The position numbers and the translations under genes are program-made. Shown here one piece after another: positions 34,441 to 46,500 of a DNA stretch of 64,000 nucleotides. A model generated the notes under the pieces. The model saw only the letters and a program-made list of their open reading frames with translations, made no database searches and was not told the origin of the DNA. Numbering within the stretch: the stretch's first letter is position 1; each line of letters opens with the position of its first letter. Origin of the DNA: Brienomyrus brachyistius (Eukaryota; Chordata; Actinopteri; Osteoglossiformes; Mormyridae); contig NC_064543.1 of NCBI RefSeq assembly GCF_023856365.1, positions 7,962,452 through 8,026,451 of the forward strand. Direction: 5' to 3'.

Positions 34441-35340
34441 GAGTCTCCAATGCACATTTACATTTATTTTGCACACTAAGGTATTTTTGCATATTTGTAC
34501 ATTTAGCATATTTGTACATTTAGCATATTTGAACATACATATTTTTGCAATTTGTAATTTGGTCTTTTGTCTACCGTTACGCCTACCTTGTGTCTGTGTG
34601 TTCCTGTCATGTATGTTGTGATGTTGATGACAATGGTTACTACAACACAAAAATTTACCCTCGAGGATAAATGAAGTAACCTGATTCTGAATCTTGCTTG
34701 ATACAGATAATTTAACTGATATATTGTGCTTCTCAAAGGCTAAGATTATTCTTTTGCTTAGCTAAATATTTAGCTAGAGATATCTGGGCGTATAATGAAC
34801 ATCTATAAGTGAGGCAATTAGAAAACTGTAAGATCAAAAAAATGACTTCAGATCAAATCTCTGCTGAAAACTGACAGATGTGCAAAGATATACAGCATCA
34901 GGATGTCAGAGGGATAACATTCGCTTCCTTCTCCTATCTGCAGCACATACCTTCGCATAAAGCTGGCATGAAGGTGTAGATGGATATAGGGCAAATGGAA
35001 GGTTCCATGCAGCAGGCCATGGTAGAGGCCATTTAAAAGGCCTCGCTGGTCATCACCAAAGTCTCACCCAAGTACAAGGATAGCCCAGACTACAGGGCTG
35101 GTACGGCACAGTCCTGGTAATCGTCACCGATCGGTCTGGTCCTGCTCTACATTTCAATGACGGCTCACTGTTTGTGTGGTAATACAACTGTTGATGTTGA
35201 TGACAAGAAGATTTACATAGCAAAATCTGGATGTAGTAAATTTCACCATCTAACCTTACTTTCTCCTGATGTTTAACGTGTTTCTTTTGTGGTTCCTGCT
35301 GAATATATCTTCCGTTCCTTTACAGTGTTCCCTGCCATAT
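34441..35340. other. intergenic, nothing recognised
   Basis: Likely flanking repeat debris. No exon recognised. Confidence 0.4.
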
Positions 35341-35482
35341 ACGCAGCATGGTGGTGCAGTGGCTAGCACTGTTACCTCTCACCTCTGGGGCCTGGGTTCG
35401 TGTGTCTGCCTGCGTCCCATGTGTGAGGAGCTTGCATGTGCTCCATGTCTCATGGTGGGGTTTCCTCCAGGTCCTCTGCTTT
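35341..35482 (+). repeat. 5' head of the ATGGATGG-family repeat
   Basis: Starts GCATGGTGGTGCAGTGGCTA, then GTTACCTCTCACCTCTGGGG and CTGGGTTCG, and breaks off after GGGGTTTCCTCCAGG. This matches the start and middle of the family seen at 18.37 kb and supplies the head missing there. The head has an A-box/B-box look (GTGGTGCAGTGG ... GGTTCG), suggesting tRNA ancestry. Confidence 0.7.
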
Positions 35483-35489
35483 AAAACTA

Positions 35490-36475
35490 ATTCCACACAA
35501 TCCCGAGACAGAGCAATAACCGCAATGTTAAGGGGTTCAGAAAATGCCAGTGGTATTAGCATGGATGGTTGTTTTAGCTTCAATCCACATGAAAATTGAA
35601 CAGCATGCACTGCAGCTGGGAAAAGACTGAACTCTGACTGAAGGAATATAAATTTGGCACAAACCCAAACAGCCCTTGACCACACTAACCCAGTCTATGC
35701 TGCTTACCCTCTTATGCAAAAGGCTTTGGTTTTGTACTAGCAAATGAATTGCCTGCATCCTGTGTCCACCTCAAGGATTTTTACCATAGGACCCCCCAGC
35801 TATGAGGACACGTCTTGCATTATCTGTAACATAATATTTTGAGCCCAGCTGTTACCATTTAATGGGCTTGCAAAAAAAGAAAAATGATCCTGGCTAACAC
35901 CAGGATGTAAAAATAACTCAGAATGAATCACAAAGGATCACATCAGCTGCTTCCTGATTGAAACCAGTCTTCATTTTCTTCTCCGGCAATTGGAAAAAGC
36001 ACCTCCGCATTTTACCTAAAATCTTGTTTTCCTAGTTGCCTAGCAAACAAACATTTAAAGAAATGGGCTAGGTCTGCTTTGCACGACAACATGGGGCAAT
36101 TTATCAGTGTAAATGGGCTCATGTGTACAGAAACAGCCCCAAGCTACACCAACAATACTCATCATCAAAATGAGCTTTTAGGGTGCTAAGTTAGCCTGTT
36201 AGATGTAACGAGAAACCAAAAGGCATGGGATGCTAGAAATTTAATTAATCGCAATCATCAAAACTGAATTTTTTGCCTGTCAGTTGCCAGAAAAAAATAA
36301 CACGACCAAAGCCAGCTGGGAAAAGCCTCCTTTGGTCACGTGGATGACAGATGATGTCATTGCATGGCTAAAAAAAACCCCGGCTTTGCACTGAAGAGTA
36401 TGAAGGCCATTAATTTGTCAGCTGCAGAAGTTACACGAAGAGGTGTAATCCCAAGGAAACCACAAAACTCGTAGG
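35490..36475. other. intergenic, nothing recognised
   Basis: No exon or repeat recognised. Confidence 0.4.
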
Positions 36476-36490
36476 TCAGCAGGGGGCAAA
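36476..36490 (+). promoter_or_regulatory. CTCF-core-like motif
   Basis: TCAGCAGGGGGCAAA matches CCASYAGRKGGCRSY at most positions (mismatches at the first base and near the 3' end). Intergenic between tmod3 and leo1. Motif only. Confidence 0.25.
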
Positions 36491-36774
36491 GTAATTATGC
36501 ATACGCAGTACCATGTGTACTGTGGTTTTGCAAAAAACATCTCCCATTCTGACACTTAAATACCTACAAACCAATATGGAAATGAAGAGATGCACATTTT
36601 CATACCTTGTCTGCTTGTGCCCCGGCAAGCTCCAGTTTGTCTACGCCTGCCTGGGGAAGGACGTCAATTTGCAATCGCTGCCAGAGATTGTGTGTTTTCT
36701 GAGACCATCAGAGAAAACTCAAGGATTGACGCATTGTGTGTGTATCTTTATATGTGTGTGTTTGTGTCTGTGTG

Positions 36775-37040
36775 GATTAGGTTTATATTATATTTTGGGG
36801 ACCAAATGTCTCCCACAATGTGATAAAAACCAGTTATTTTTATTTTGTGGGGACCATTTTTCAAGTCCCCATGAAGAATGTGAATACAATCAAAAACTAA
36901 AAATGCCACATTTCTCGTATTTGGGTAGGGGTAGGATTAGGGCTGGGTAGGGGTTGTCATGTTAGGATTAGAGTTTTCCCCATAGAAATGAATGGAGGGT
37001 CCCCACAAAGATATAATTATAAACGTGTGTGTGTGTGTGT
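36775..37040. repeat. TGGGGACC repeat with GT-rich flanks
   Basis: Begins near TTTTGGGGACCAAATGTC, contains TTTGTGGGGACCATTTTTCA and ends GGAGGGTCCCCACAAAG, flanked by GT-rich runs (36729-36777 and 37025-37041). It is a widespread fish repeat type with inverted GGGGACC/GGTCCCC ends, probably a non-autonomous DNA element. Open frames at 36513-36950 overlap it and are not genes. Confidence 0.65.
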
Positions 37041-37127
37041 TGTGATGGACTGCCATCCCACCCAGGGGACACCCCTGCGTCCACCTCCTCCCTGGCAGCC
37101 AGAACAAGCAGACTGATGATGGATGGA
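37041..37127 (+). repeat. 3' fragment of the ATGGATGG-family repeat
   Basis: Reads GTGATGGACTGCCATCCCAC, then CCCTGCGTCCACCTC and GATGATGGATGG. Inserted against the end of the GT run. Confidence 0.6.
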
Positions 37128-37129
37128 GT

Positions 37130-38440
37130 GCTGCCTCACGCAAACATTAAAACACCGGCAATACAAGATACGTCTTTAAATGCATTCAAATACACTTGTC
37201 GTTGATAACTGTCCGCTGGCAGGCTAGAGAACGAGCACATTAAAAAAACCACCTGCATTTCCTCCTTGTCCGTTTAGACACACAACCCCCAGTTAAATTT
37301 TATCGGAAATTTACACACACTTCTAATTTACTGAGTCACTGTATGCCAAATGTACAGCCAGGTACACAGATAAGAGCATTCAGATAAAGAAGCCATATAT
37401 TAGCTTTCAAAGAGTGTGAAGGAGAGCAGCCCAAGCTGGGCCGTGCACCCATAGCACCAGGTCTCCTTTCCACTGCCCCCCGAGACCTTTCTGCTCACTG
37501 CAGAAAACTGGTAACCAGCAGCACATTGAGTTGCTGACTGGGTTGGCAATTCCTGGGTGAGGTGCATGAAAGACAGACTAAAGTACAGAGGACTTGGAAA
37601 CCAGCAACAAGAACCTGGTGCCAGAAAACAGGAAGTGAAGCAGAAGCAACAGCAGAATAATCACGGCAAACCTAAGAATGAGTCACCGGACGCCAGGCGC
37701 AGGACAGCCAGCTCTCACGCATCTCACATCTGGCATGACCTTCACACTTTTAGACTCTAAAGCTCAAGCAAGAAATCTTACTTGAAAATTCCTTTATGAA
37801 CCTAACATTAGCTACATCAAAAGCGTTGGGGTAGTTTTCAAACCCTACATACTATTTATAATGTAATGCTGCTACATACTTGTAAACATGTTTCGTCTCG
37901 AATTGAAAATCTCATGCCAGCCAGCTGACCAAAGTTGACAACCCTGCAGTTGCTCAGTCCAGCAACTGCGGAACAGCGGCTAATCAAGACCATGAACCCA
38001 GGAATAAGATACCAGCGATAACCAGGACCAGAAACTCAAGACACACCTTTCAACAAGAACCATGGGCCCGGAAACACGAAGCCGTTAACAACAGCCTCTA
38101 AGCCAGTGGCCATTCTAAGCAGACCTGACAAAAAATAACAACAAACAAGTTTCTGAATCAAACACAGCTCTGGGCCCCAAAGTCTAAGAGGAAATGCCCA
38201 TTGCTCTGTTTAAATTAGCATGTTTAAATGTTTATATCTATCACTAAATGTCATTTATATGCTGTAAAGCATTTTTTCATATTAGATTAAATTTCTTTAT
38301 TGTCATTTTAAATGTATTTGAATGCATAAAAAGCTAAATGCTGTTCCTCCATACTGAACAGAACCACAACAGACAATACATAAAACAAGGTATAAAATAT
38401 AACAAAATATAGAGCTGACTAAATATATTCAGTATTCCAT
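37130..38440. other. intergenic, nothing recognised
   Basis: No exon recognised. The segment near 38290-38310 (TTTCTTTATTGTCATTTTAA) resembles the 3' part of another fish repeat. Confidence 0.4.
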
Positions 38441-38447
38441 ATATTTA

Positions 38448-38525
38448 GGATCAGAATCAGGTCTTATTGGTCAAGCATGCTCAAACATTCAAGGAATTCC
38501 ACTCCGGTACTGTACCGCAGGGAAG
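38448..38525 (+). repeat. TTATTGG-type teleost repeat fragment
   Basis: AGGATCAGAATCAGGTCTTATTGGTCAAG followed by AAGGAATTCCACTCCGGTAC. This resembles the common fish repeat whose sense strand reads CAGAATCAGAATTACTTTAT (from memory). Confidence 0.55.
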
Positions 38526-38800
38526 TTACCTTCAATCTTCACCTATTTACACAATGTAATTTCAAACCGCTCTTTAATCTGTTAAATAATGCAAAATAAA
38601 ATTCGTTTAAAACTGTGTTTTTCCACAATTTTCTAATTCATCTGCAGTACTTCCCCGTCCCATCCATTTTATGTAGACAAAGCACTGGCGCCACCTAATG
38701 GCTTTAGCTGGTCATTTTCTGAATTTGCCGCAAACCGGAGGTAATATCTCCGAAGCTGCGATCACTTCCTTTAGGTGCACGGGTTGGGGAATCTCAGAAA
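38526..38800 (+). promoter_or_regulatory. leo1 promoter region
   Basis: Immediately upstream of the leo1 ATG. It includes ETS-type CCGGAG (38735-38740) and CACTTCCT (38763-38770), plus a strong CTCF-core-like site on the minus strand at 38701-38685. TATA-less. The transcription start is unknown. Confidence 0.45.
38685..38701 (-). promoter_or_regulatory. CTCF-core-like motif upstream of leo1
   Basis: CCATTAGGTGGCGCCAG matches the CTCF core except position 4 (T for S). It lies about 100 bp upstream of the leo1 start codon. Motif only. Confidence 0.4.
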
Positions 38801-38858
38801 ATGGCGGATATGGACGAATTGTTCGGAAGTGATGGAGACAGTGAAAATGAACAGCGAG
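38801..38858 (+). CDS. leo1: leo1 exon 1 (start codon)
   Basis: Starts ATGGCGGATATGGACGAATT and encodes MADMDELFGSDGDSENEQR, the expected N-terminus of Leo1. The context AGAAAATGG is a good initiation site. It ends GCGAG|GTTTGT with one base over (phase 1). The complete leo1 CDS joins 12 exons here (58, 642, 102, 95, 149, 85, 95, 135, 136, 193, 98 and 105 bases; 1893 in all), giving 630 residues. Human LEO1 has 666. Leo1 is a Paf1-complex subunit that acts with RNA polymerase II in elongation and histone modification in the nucleus. Confidence 0.96.
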
Positions 38859-39536
38859 GTTTGTGCCACTATTATTCATGCCGGTATAATCTGGTGTTCG
38901 CTAATACTGTTTTATGAACCAGTCTTTTCTTTAAAAGAAAGACCTTGGATTTATGGAAAACGTGCCGGTCGGGTGTCTCGGTACGTGTGTACCTATCAGT
39001 TCTGCAGCGTTAATTGTTTTTTTAGAAGCATGGGCTCGTTTTTATGGCCGCTGTTATTCTAAATTTACTCTGTTGTTTTTGCGTTTTTACCGTTTACGTG
39101 TTACTGCTGTCGTTCGACGATCGAACTAATATTCGTTATGAAAACCAAGTAGAGCCTTCGACCACAACAGATTGGAGACGTTTTTATGAGACCGAATAGG
39201 ACACCCTGAATGTTACCAATCCTTGCACTTCTGTCCCAAGTCCAAAATGTATAATAGGGTGTTAAATTCAGGGACTCGTTGGGGCATGGATATCCTAATA
39301 GATTCAGGGGGCCCAACATTTGACAGGGGCGCTTGAGTACGTAATATTTGGTTGGGGGTCCGCCCCTGGTTAAGGTACGTCTGGATCATCACGAGAGGCA
39401 GGAAGTTTAATTCTCAATGCCGTTTGTCCCTCTGTGCTGACATAATATTGCCTACACCCAACAAATGTTTACACACTGCAATACACCTATTATTCTGTGC
39501 TTTTGTGGATTGTCACTGAGTCTTTGTAAACTGCAG

Positions 39537-40178
39537 AGTCTGGATCTGGCTCCGGCTCCGACTCCGAGCAGGAGAGGCCGAGGTCTGCTAGTAATGGATC
39601 AAGGAGCGAGAGCGAACGAGACCAGGACGATGAGGACGAGGATGACGACGAAGGCCAAGATGGCGGGAACCCCAGCAACAAGGAGCTGTTTGGGGACGAC
39701 AGCGAAGATGACCATGGGAGCGTTCACAGCGGCAGCGACAACCACTCCGAGAGGTCGGACAACCAGTCAGAGGCGAGCATGCACTCGGAGCAGGAGGATA
39801 ACGAGCAGTCGGACGCCGAGCAGCATAGCGGCTCGGAGGGGCAGGAGGAGGATGAGGGGGGTCACCATTCAGATGTAGGGAGCCCACAGTCGGGTATAGA
39901 GAGTCACCATTCCGATGTCGGCAGCCCAAGGTCAGAGGGTGGCAGCCCCCGCTCGGAGGTGGGCAGCCCCCATACCCCCCACTCAGAGGCTGGCAGCATC
40001 CACTCAGAAGACAGGACACCCCGCTCCGGCCAGGGAACCCCCCACACAGATGGGGAGGCCTCGGGGAAAGAGGCACACTCAGAAGATGAGAAGTGGGGAG
40101 GCGGGGCCAAGAGTGACCAATCAGATGAGGAGGAAGACAAGCCCCAACACTCAGATGAAGAGCAGGGACACAAATCAG
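39537..40178 (+). CDS. leo1: leo1 exon 2 (acidic, Ser/His/Gly/Pro-rich N-terminal region)
   Basis: 642 bases, residues 20-233. It opens with [20 protein letters not shown] and then an acidic [14 protein letters not shown] run. A degenerate repeat rich in HSD/GSP/RSE follows ([20 protein letters not shown] and [20 protein letters not shown] as examples), giving many Ser-Pro and Ser-Asp/Glu sites. The acceptor is CTGCAG and the donor G|GTAGCA (phase 1). This N-terminal half is disordered and poorly conserved across Leo1 proteins; its composition is typical of the family. Confidence 0.93.
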
Positions 40179-40378
40179 GTAGCACTCTGTTCTAGTAAAC
40201 GCTGATCTTTCCATGTCACTCCCAGCCGCCTGTTTTAGTGTTACTCTGAAACGGGACCCACAATGCACTAGTGCTTGGTGAGAGTACTATAAGATGACAG
40301 TGTATGATCACTGGTAAGCATCATGCTACATTGTTGACTGTCAGATGTGTCTCACTGGCATGTTTATTCATGACACAG

Positions 40379-40480
40379 GTTCTGCTAAAGGTAGTGACAG
40401 CGAGGATGATTTTATCAGACAGAAGCAGAAAAAAGCACCTTCGGACTCCGACTCGGACAGTGACATTGGAGTGCACAAAG
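40379..40480 (+). CDS. leo1: leo1 exon 3
   Basis: Encodes SAKGSDSEDDFIRQKQKKAP then SDSDSDSDIGVHK. The acceptor is ACACAG and the donor AAAG|GTAAGG, phase 1 at both ends, so it could be skipped in frame. The SDSEDDFIRQK motif is typical of Leo1. Confidence 0.93.
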
Positions 40481-40580
40481 GTAAGGCGGAGTGTGGGAAG
40501 GCCATGGCTTGTGTATGTGCCTGCATTTATATAGCATGGAAAAGGCCAGGAGTGTGTGACTCTCCCCTCACCTTCTGCAG

Positions 40581-40675
40581 ACAAAAAGCCGGTTGCAGAT
40601 GATCTCTTCGGGGAGGCGGACGACATCTCATCGGACAGCGATGCCGAGAAGCCACCTACTCCAGGACAGCCACTG
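40581..40675 (+). CDS. leo1: leo1 exon 4
   Basis: Encodes DKKPVADDLFGEADDISSDS then DAEKPPTPGQPL. Flanked by TTCTGCAG and CACTG|GTTAGT, ending in phase 0. The DDLFGEADDISSDSD motif is a Leo1 hallmark before the structured domain. Confidence 0.94.
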
Positions 40676-40898
40676 GTTAGTGACTTGGATTGCAAAATTC
40701 TGGGAATTTTCCTGTTCATTCCCGTCGAAAGTTTCCAACTTGGAATATTTCCAAAATTCCTCAACTTAACTTCCCATGGATTGGAAAGTTTCTGGAAAAT
40801 TTCTGCTCCTTTGCATCTCTATTAGTGACACAGACCTGGAAGGAGAAGTGCAGACCTCCTCCATTGTGCAGTGTTAAGGTTGGGTTGATTTCCCGCAG

Positions 40899-41662
<764 letters not shown>

Positions 41663-42030
41663 GTGTGTGCCGTCCTCATCCCCACTCAGTGCAACACACC
41701 CTTTATGACGCAGTTCATGCAGAGACGTGAAGTTTTAGGGTTTACAGGGTCCACAGAAATGTGTCTTCCCATTTCCACTTTAAACAAATAGTGTGTGTCC
41801 ATAATTGTGGGGGCTCTTAAAATGAACTCCAAAACCACTCAAAAAACGAACTTCCTTCTGTCTCGCTTCCACGGGCATGAGTCACCAGCCTGTGAGAGGT
41901 GTTTGTTCACGTTTCTGACTGCCAGCCATTACACGCACAGGGCTGGCTCTGAGGTTGCATGGCCCCGCATTTTCTGACTGACTTATCCCTGTCTATAGCC
42001 CCGCCCCCCAGTCCTGGTTAGCCATTCTGA

Positions 42031-42234
<204 letters not shown>

Positions 42235-42351
42235 TGAGCTGTTTCTGGACGTGGGTGCCGACGTATCTACGGATAGTGGTTGGACAGTACTGTGTGTACG
42301 TCCCATTTAATGAGACGCAAATAAAAACGTCAGTGCTTACCTGCTAGGTGA

Positions 42352-42663
<312 letters not shown>

Positions 42664-42681
42664 TGACCGCTCACTGTCTCA

Positions 42682-42707
42682 CCCCCCCCCCCCCCCCCCC
42701 CCCCCCC
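42682..42707. repeat. 26-base C homopolymer forming the exon 11 acceptor tract
   Basis: 26 consecutive C bases, followed at once by GACAG and exon 11. It supplies essentially the whole polypyrimidine tract of this intron. Confidence 0.9.
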
Positions 42708-42712
42708 GACAG

Positions 42713-42810
42713 AGGAGCGGGCCAGGATCTACTCCTCAGACAGCGATGAGGGTTCCGATGATGACAAGGCTCAGAGGCTGATGAAGGCCAAGAAGCTCGA
42801 CAGTGATGAG
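42713..42810 (+). CDS. leo1: leo1 exon 11
   Basis: Encodes [20 protein letters not shown] then [13 protein letters not shown]. It begins after CCCCGACAG and ends GAG|GTGGGT in phase 0. It matches the conserved [19 protein letters not shown] region of Leo1. Confidence 0.95.
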
Positions 42811-43209
42811 GTGGGTTTTCGCAGTGCTTCTTCCGTCATGCTGACAGTGTGACATCGCAGTGGCAAGGAGGGCTGCAGTCAGGGGCAATTCCAGTGGGGT
42901 GTACTCACTCACTCACTCCCCGTGCTCCTCTGTCAGAAACCTGCAAAAGATAAGGGCCTTTCCTTACATCACAGCAATAGCCGGGCATTAAAATAGAGCA
43001 GTGTTCCAGTTGAGGTGGACTAAGTACAGCAAACTGAGGGAAACACAATGTGATTGTTACTCAGTTTTTTAATCCTTGAACTTCACTGCATTCCTGAAAA
43101 TGCTTCATAATGTAAACAGGTTTTGTCGAAAATGGGGCACTTGTTATTCTAAGCTATATAAGAGGGGGGAAAAAAAAAAATCGTTTTTGAGTGTTGTGGA
43201 CACAGTTTA

Positions 43210-43225
43210 CCAACAGGTGGCGCTG
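43210..43225 (+). promoter_or_regulatory. CTCF-core-like motif in leo1 intron 11
   Basis: CCAACAGGTGGCGCTG matches CCASYAGRKGGCRSY except position 4 (A). Motif only. Confidence 0.35.
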
Positions 43226-43359
43226 TTTCCACTGCCTTGGTTCATTCATCCACTTTTTTTCTTTCCTTTTTCTGCTTTATGCCTGAGCTGATTTTCTGCC
43301 AGTAAGGAAGGCCGATTGTGGAAAAGGCCAGCGTTTTATGGGCCCGTTACATGTTTCAG

Positions 43360-43464
43360 GAAGGAGAGCACTCCGGAAAGCGGAAGGCTGACGACGACGA
43401 GGAAACGTCCATCAAAAAGGCCAAGAAGTATGTCATCAGCGATGAAGAGGAGGAAGACGAGTGA
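43360..43464 (+). CDS. leo1: leo1 exon 12 (C-terminus and stop)
   Basis: Encodes EGEHSGKRKADDDEETSIKK then AKKYVISDEEEEDE and TGA. The acidic KYVISDEEEED ending is the Leo1 C-terminal signature. The acceptor is TGTTTCAG. The stop at 43462-43464 ends a 630-residue protein. Confidence 0.97.
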   Translation, partial: EGEHSGKRKADDDEETSIKKAKKYVISDEEEEDE

Positions 43465-43560
43465 ATTTTCTCTGGTTCAGGCCTTTGTCAATAATCATTG
43501 TCCTGTTATATAAGGTATCTTGTTTTTTTTAGTTTGTTTTTCTGTACAGCTGAGGTAGAT

Positions 43561-43566
43561 AATAAA
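43561..43566 (+). terminator. leo1 poly(A) signal
   Basis: AATAAA about 97 bases after the stop codon, giving a short 3' UTR. A TTTTTT-rich stretch lies upstream; the cleavage site was not identified. Confidence 0.7.
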
Positions 43567-43569
43567 TGA

Positions 43570-46500
43570 ATCGGACTTTGCTAACAGCTGATGAATACTT
43601 TGAGATTTCCTGCAGCTGGGATGTAGCAATGCTGAGATAAAAGTGACTCCCCACCTGTGACATGAATCTAGTTATTAGTGTTATTTTATTTTTTTTAAGT
43701 CTGTGAGAACAGGTCTTAAGCTTACCCCTCAGCACCCAGCCTCAGTCACACCCACACTGAATAACAGGAGCATTATGGCGCTGGCTGAAGCCTGTTTTTT
43801 TGCCACCCCATTGCGGCTTTCGGCTGAGGTGTGAAGCCCGGCTTTAGGGCTGACACCCGAGCCCCCGTCGGGGGGTAAGAGACGCACTCTGCATGACCCC
43901 CGCGGAGGGGATTACCGGGAGCCCTGGTTACAGCCCCAATCCGTGAGCCGCGCTGACGTACTACGGGATTTCAGCAGAACACAGGGGCTTATGTCTGCGT
44001 TTTTTGGCTCCTACTTTATCATCGAGCCCCCGGCCCAGAGGGAGTCTGGAGGGTCACCTCGCTTTGCGGGTCCGCCGCAGCCAGATGGAGCTGGTTCCAG
44101 GCTGGCCCGGAGCACAGCGAGGGGGAGGAACATGTACCAGAGTAATTAAGAAGAGTTACATAAAATGGCGCAGTTCTGATTGGATGGCGGCTTTTCTGTA
44201 TATCCTCAGAATACTTCAGGATGAGTTGTGGACAGAAAGATCCTCTCAAACATATCGATGACAGGAAGGCCAAATTAATAAGGCTGAGAGAACATTCTCA
44301 GGAAAGTAAGGGCTTTAAAATTAATTAGCAACACCCACTTTTCAGGAGGTGATCAAGGCCTGATTTGTATTTTGACTCTACATGCAACATGTCAGCTGTT
44401 AACCTGCGACTCTGAAGCGCAACCGAGATGAGGGACTCTGACGCGGAACATTAAGGGTGCATTCCCTGTGACACGGCACGATCTGCTCAGAACCAGTAGA
44501 GCTGTGTTCTCTTGAGTGCCTATCACCATTAACAATCAGAACGTCGATCCGTGGCTTTCTCTTAAGGTGAGGTTAATGCCATCGGCAGGCCAGGAGGAGG
44601 CGACACTGCCGTGACACTGCAGTATGGTTATGCAATGGCGTGATGATCAGGAGTGGACATGGGAGGGGGGGGCTGCAGCAGTCCTGTTTCTGCCACCAGC
44701 CCCCTCACAGCCCAGTGCTTCCTCTGCTGTGTCCCTGCAGCACCTCTGCTTTGGGGTGTGGCTTCGCTTTATGTGAATACGCTGCTACTCCTCAGCACTA
44801 TAACCCTTAACGACGGGCAGCCCAGCAGCAGCCAGCCTGCGGCCGTCAAACAGGTCACACTGTGTTCATTCTCTGCACGTGTAAGTGGAGCATCCCTGGC
44901 TCTGCTAAGGGGTAACGTCCTAGAGCCAAGGCGAGGGGGTATAGGCCCGGCCCTCAGTGCGGTGTCTTTTGCTCAGGTTCTTGCTGGGGGGGGGGGAGAA
45001 ACTCATCCCGGCCTTCTGTGCACTCGGCTCATCTTACGGAACAGTCATCACCTCATTCATAGGCTACCACAAGCACGTACAAAAAAAAAAAAGTAACGGT
45101 GATATTTTTGGAGCAATGATTTGAATTTAAAATAGGCCTCCTTAGAAGACTGGGGGGGTGGGGGAGGGTCGAGGGGTGTCATCAAGCCTCTGATGGGAAA
45201 GGAGGAGGGGTAGTAGGACCCAGCAACATACAGAAGTCCGCGACCCCCTGGCACACGGAAGCGACAGATGCACCACCAGACCATCCCACTACCCCACCCT
45301 CGCTGTGCTCACGGAAACTTTCCCACACCTCGCATGTCCGCTGCGTCTCGCAGGTGAAGGACAAAGGGCAGCCCTGCCAGCATAAGAGTGACAGTCAGCG
45401 AGGGCAGTAAGGCCATCTCGACTCCATATTCCCTGTCTTGTCGCCATGGTCATGTCTTATATGTGCGTTTCCCCCTTTCCGCGACAACAAGAACTTTCTA
45501 ACTCCCTCAAGGGTCCGATCAGTAAAGACGTCATGATACCAATGGGCTCTCCGTTCCCTCTCAGCATCTATGGCTGGTATGGTGCTTAGATGCCAGCGGG
45601 GCTCTGGACCGGCCTGCATTTCAGCCATCCTGTCCACACCGGTCCCGCAAACACTTGTGAATGCACAGCGGCTCACAGAACAGGCCAGTGGCAGTGGGTG
45701 CCCCGACGAGACTCGCGTCACTCCAGACAGGGACGGCCGTCTCCCTGATCACGTAAACAACTCAGAGTCGAAGTGAACCGCCTTTCCAAAGCTTATTCAA
45801 CACACTGCAAGTTACTGAGCCCTACTTTACAACGAGAGAGGTGCACCCAGACAACAATGTGAGTTTTACGCACACGTCTTACTAAAGCATGGGGGTATTT
45901 CTTACACATTTCACACCGCTTAAAAAGCAGCAAGTTCAAAGGCCAACAAAAAGATGATAAAAATTATTACAATTTTAGAGAAATGTACAGAAAGACAGAC
46001 AGACATTACTAATGCATAATTAGGACATTGTACAAAACATTGTAAAAAGTCTTCCAATCAGTGGATTGTTTCTGCTGAATGTTTAATATGACGGAAATTA
46101 TTTCATTGTAATTTTTATGGCTTTCGCTTTGACTCAATAGGATGTGTTAAAATAGACAATAAAACTGTATGGAAATGATCATAAAATCCTTAACTGGTTA
46201 GATGACGTGAGCAGCGATTACATTTTTATAATTTTATAACCAGAAGTTTACTTGTAGATGTAATCATGAATATAAATCTTGTTAATGGTAAACCTTTTTT
46301 TAAGAATCACATTTAAGTTTCTTCTTCATTATGCAGTTTAATCTTTAACTGCCTATTTACACAGAATGACCAAAAAAAAAAACTTATCTTCCTGCTGATT
46401 GAAAGAAAACAGAGTTTCTTGAAACAAACAGCAGACAGTTTTATTGACAGGATCTCACAGTACAGCTATGACTAGGTTAGAGTGATCCTCTCCGTCCTTC

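Noticed and set aside
36513..36950. Plus-strand frame of 145 codons
   Set aside because: It overlaps the TGGGGACC repeat and GT-rich runs, has no domain, and is not bounded by exon-like features.
39588..40268. Minus-strand frame of 226 codons
   Set aside because: Antisense shadow of leo1 exon 2, whose skewed codon content leaves few stops on the other strand.
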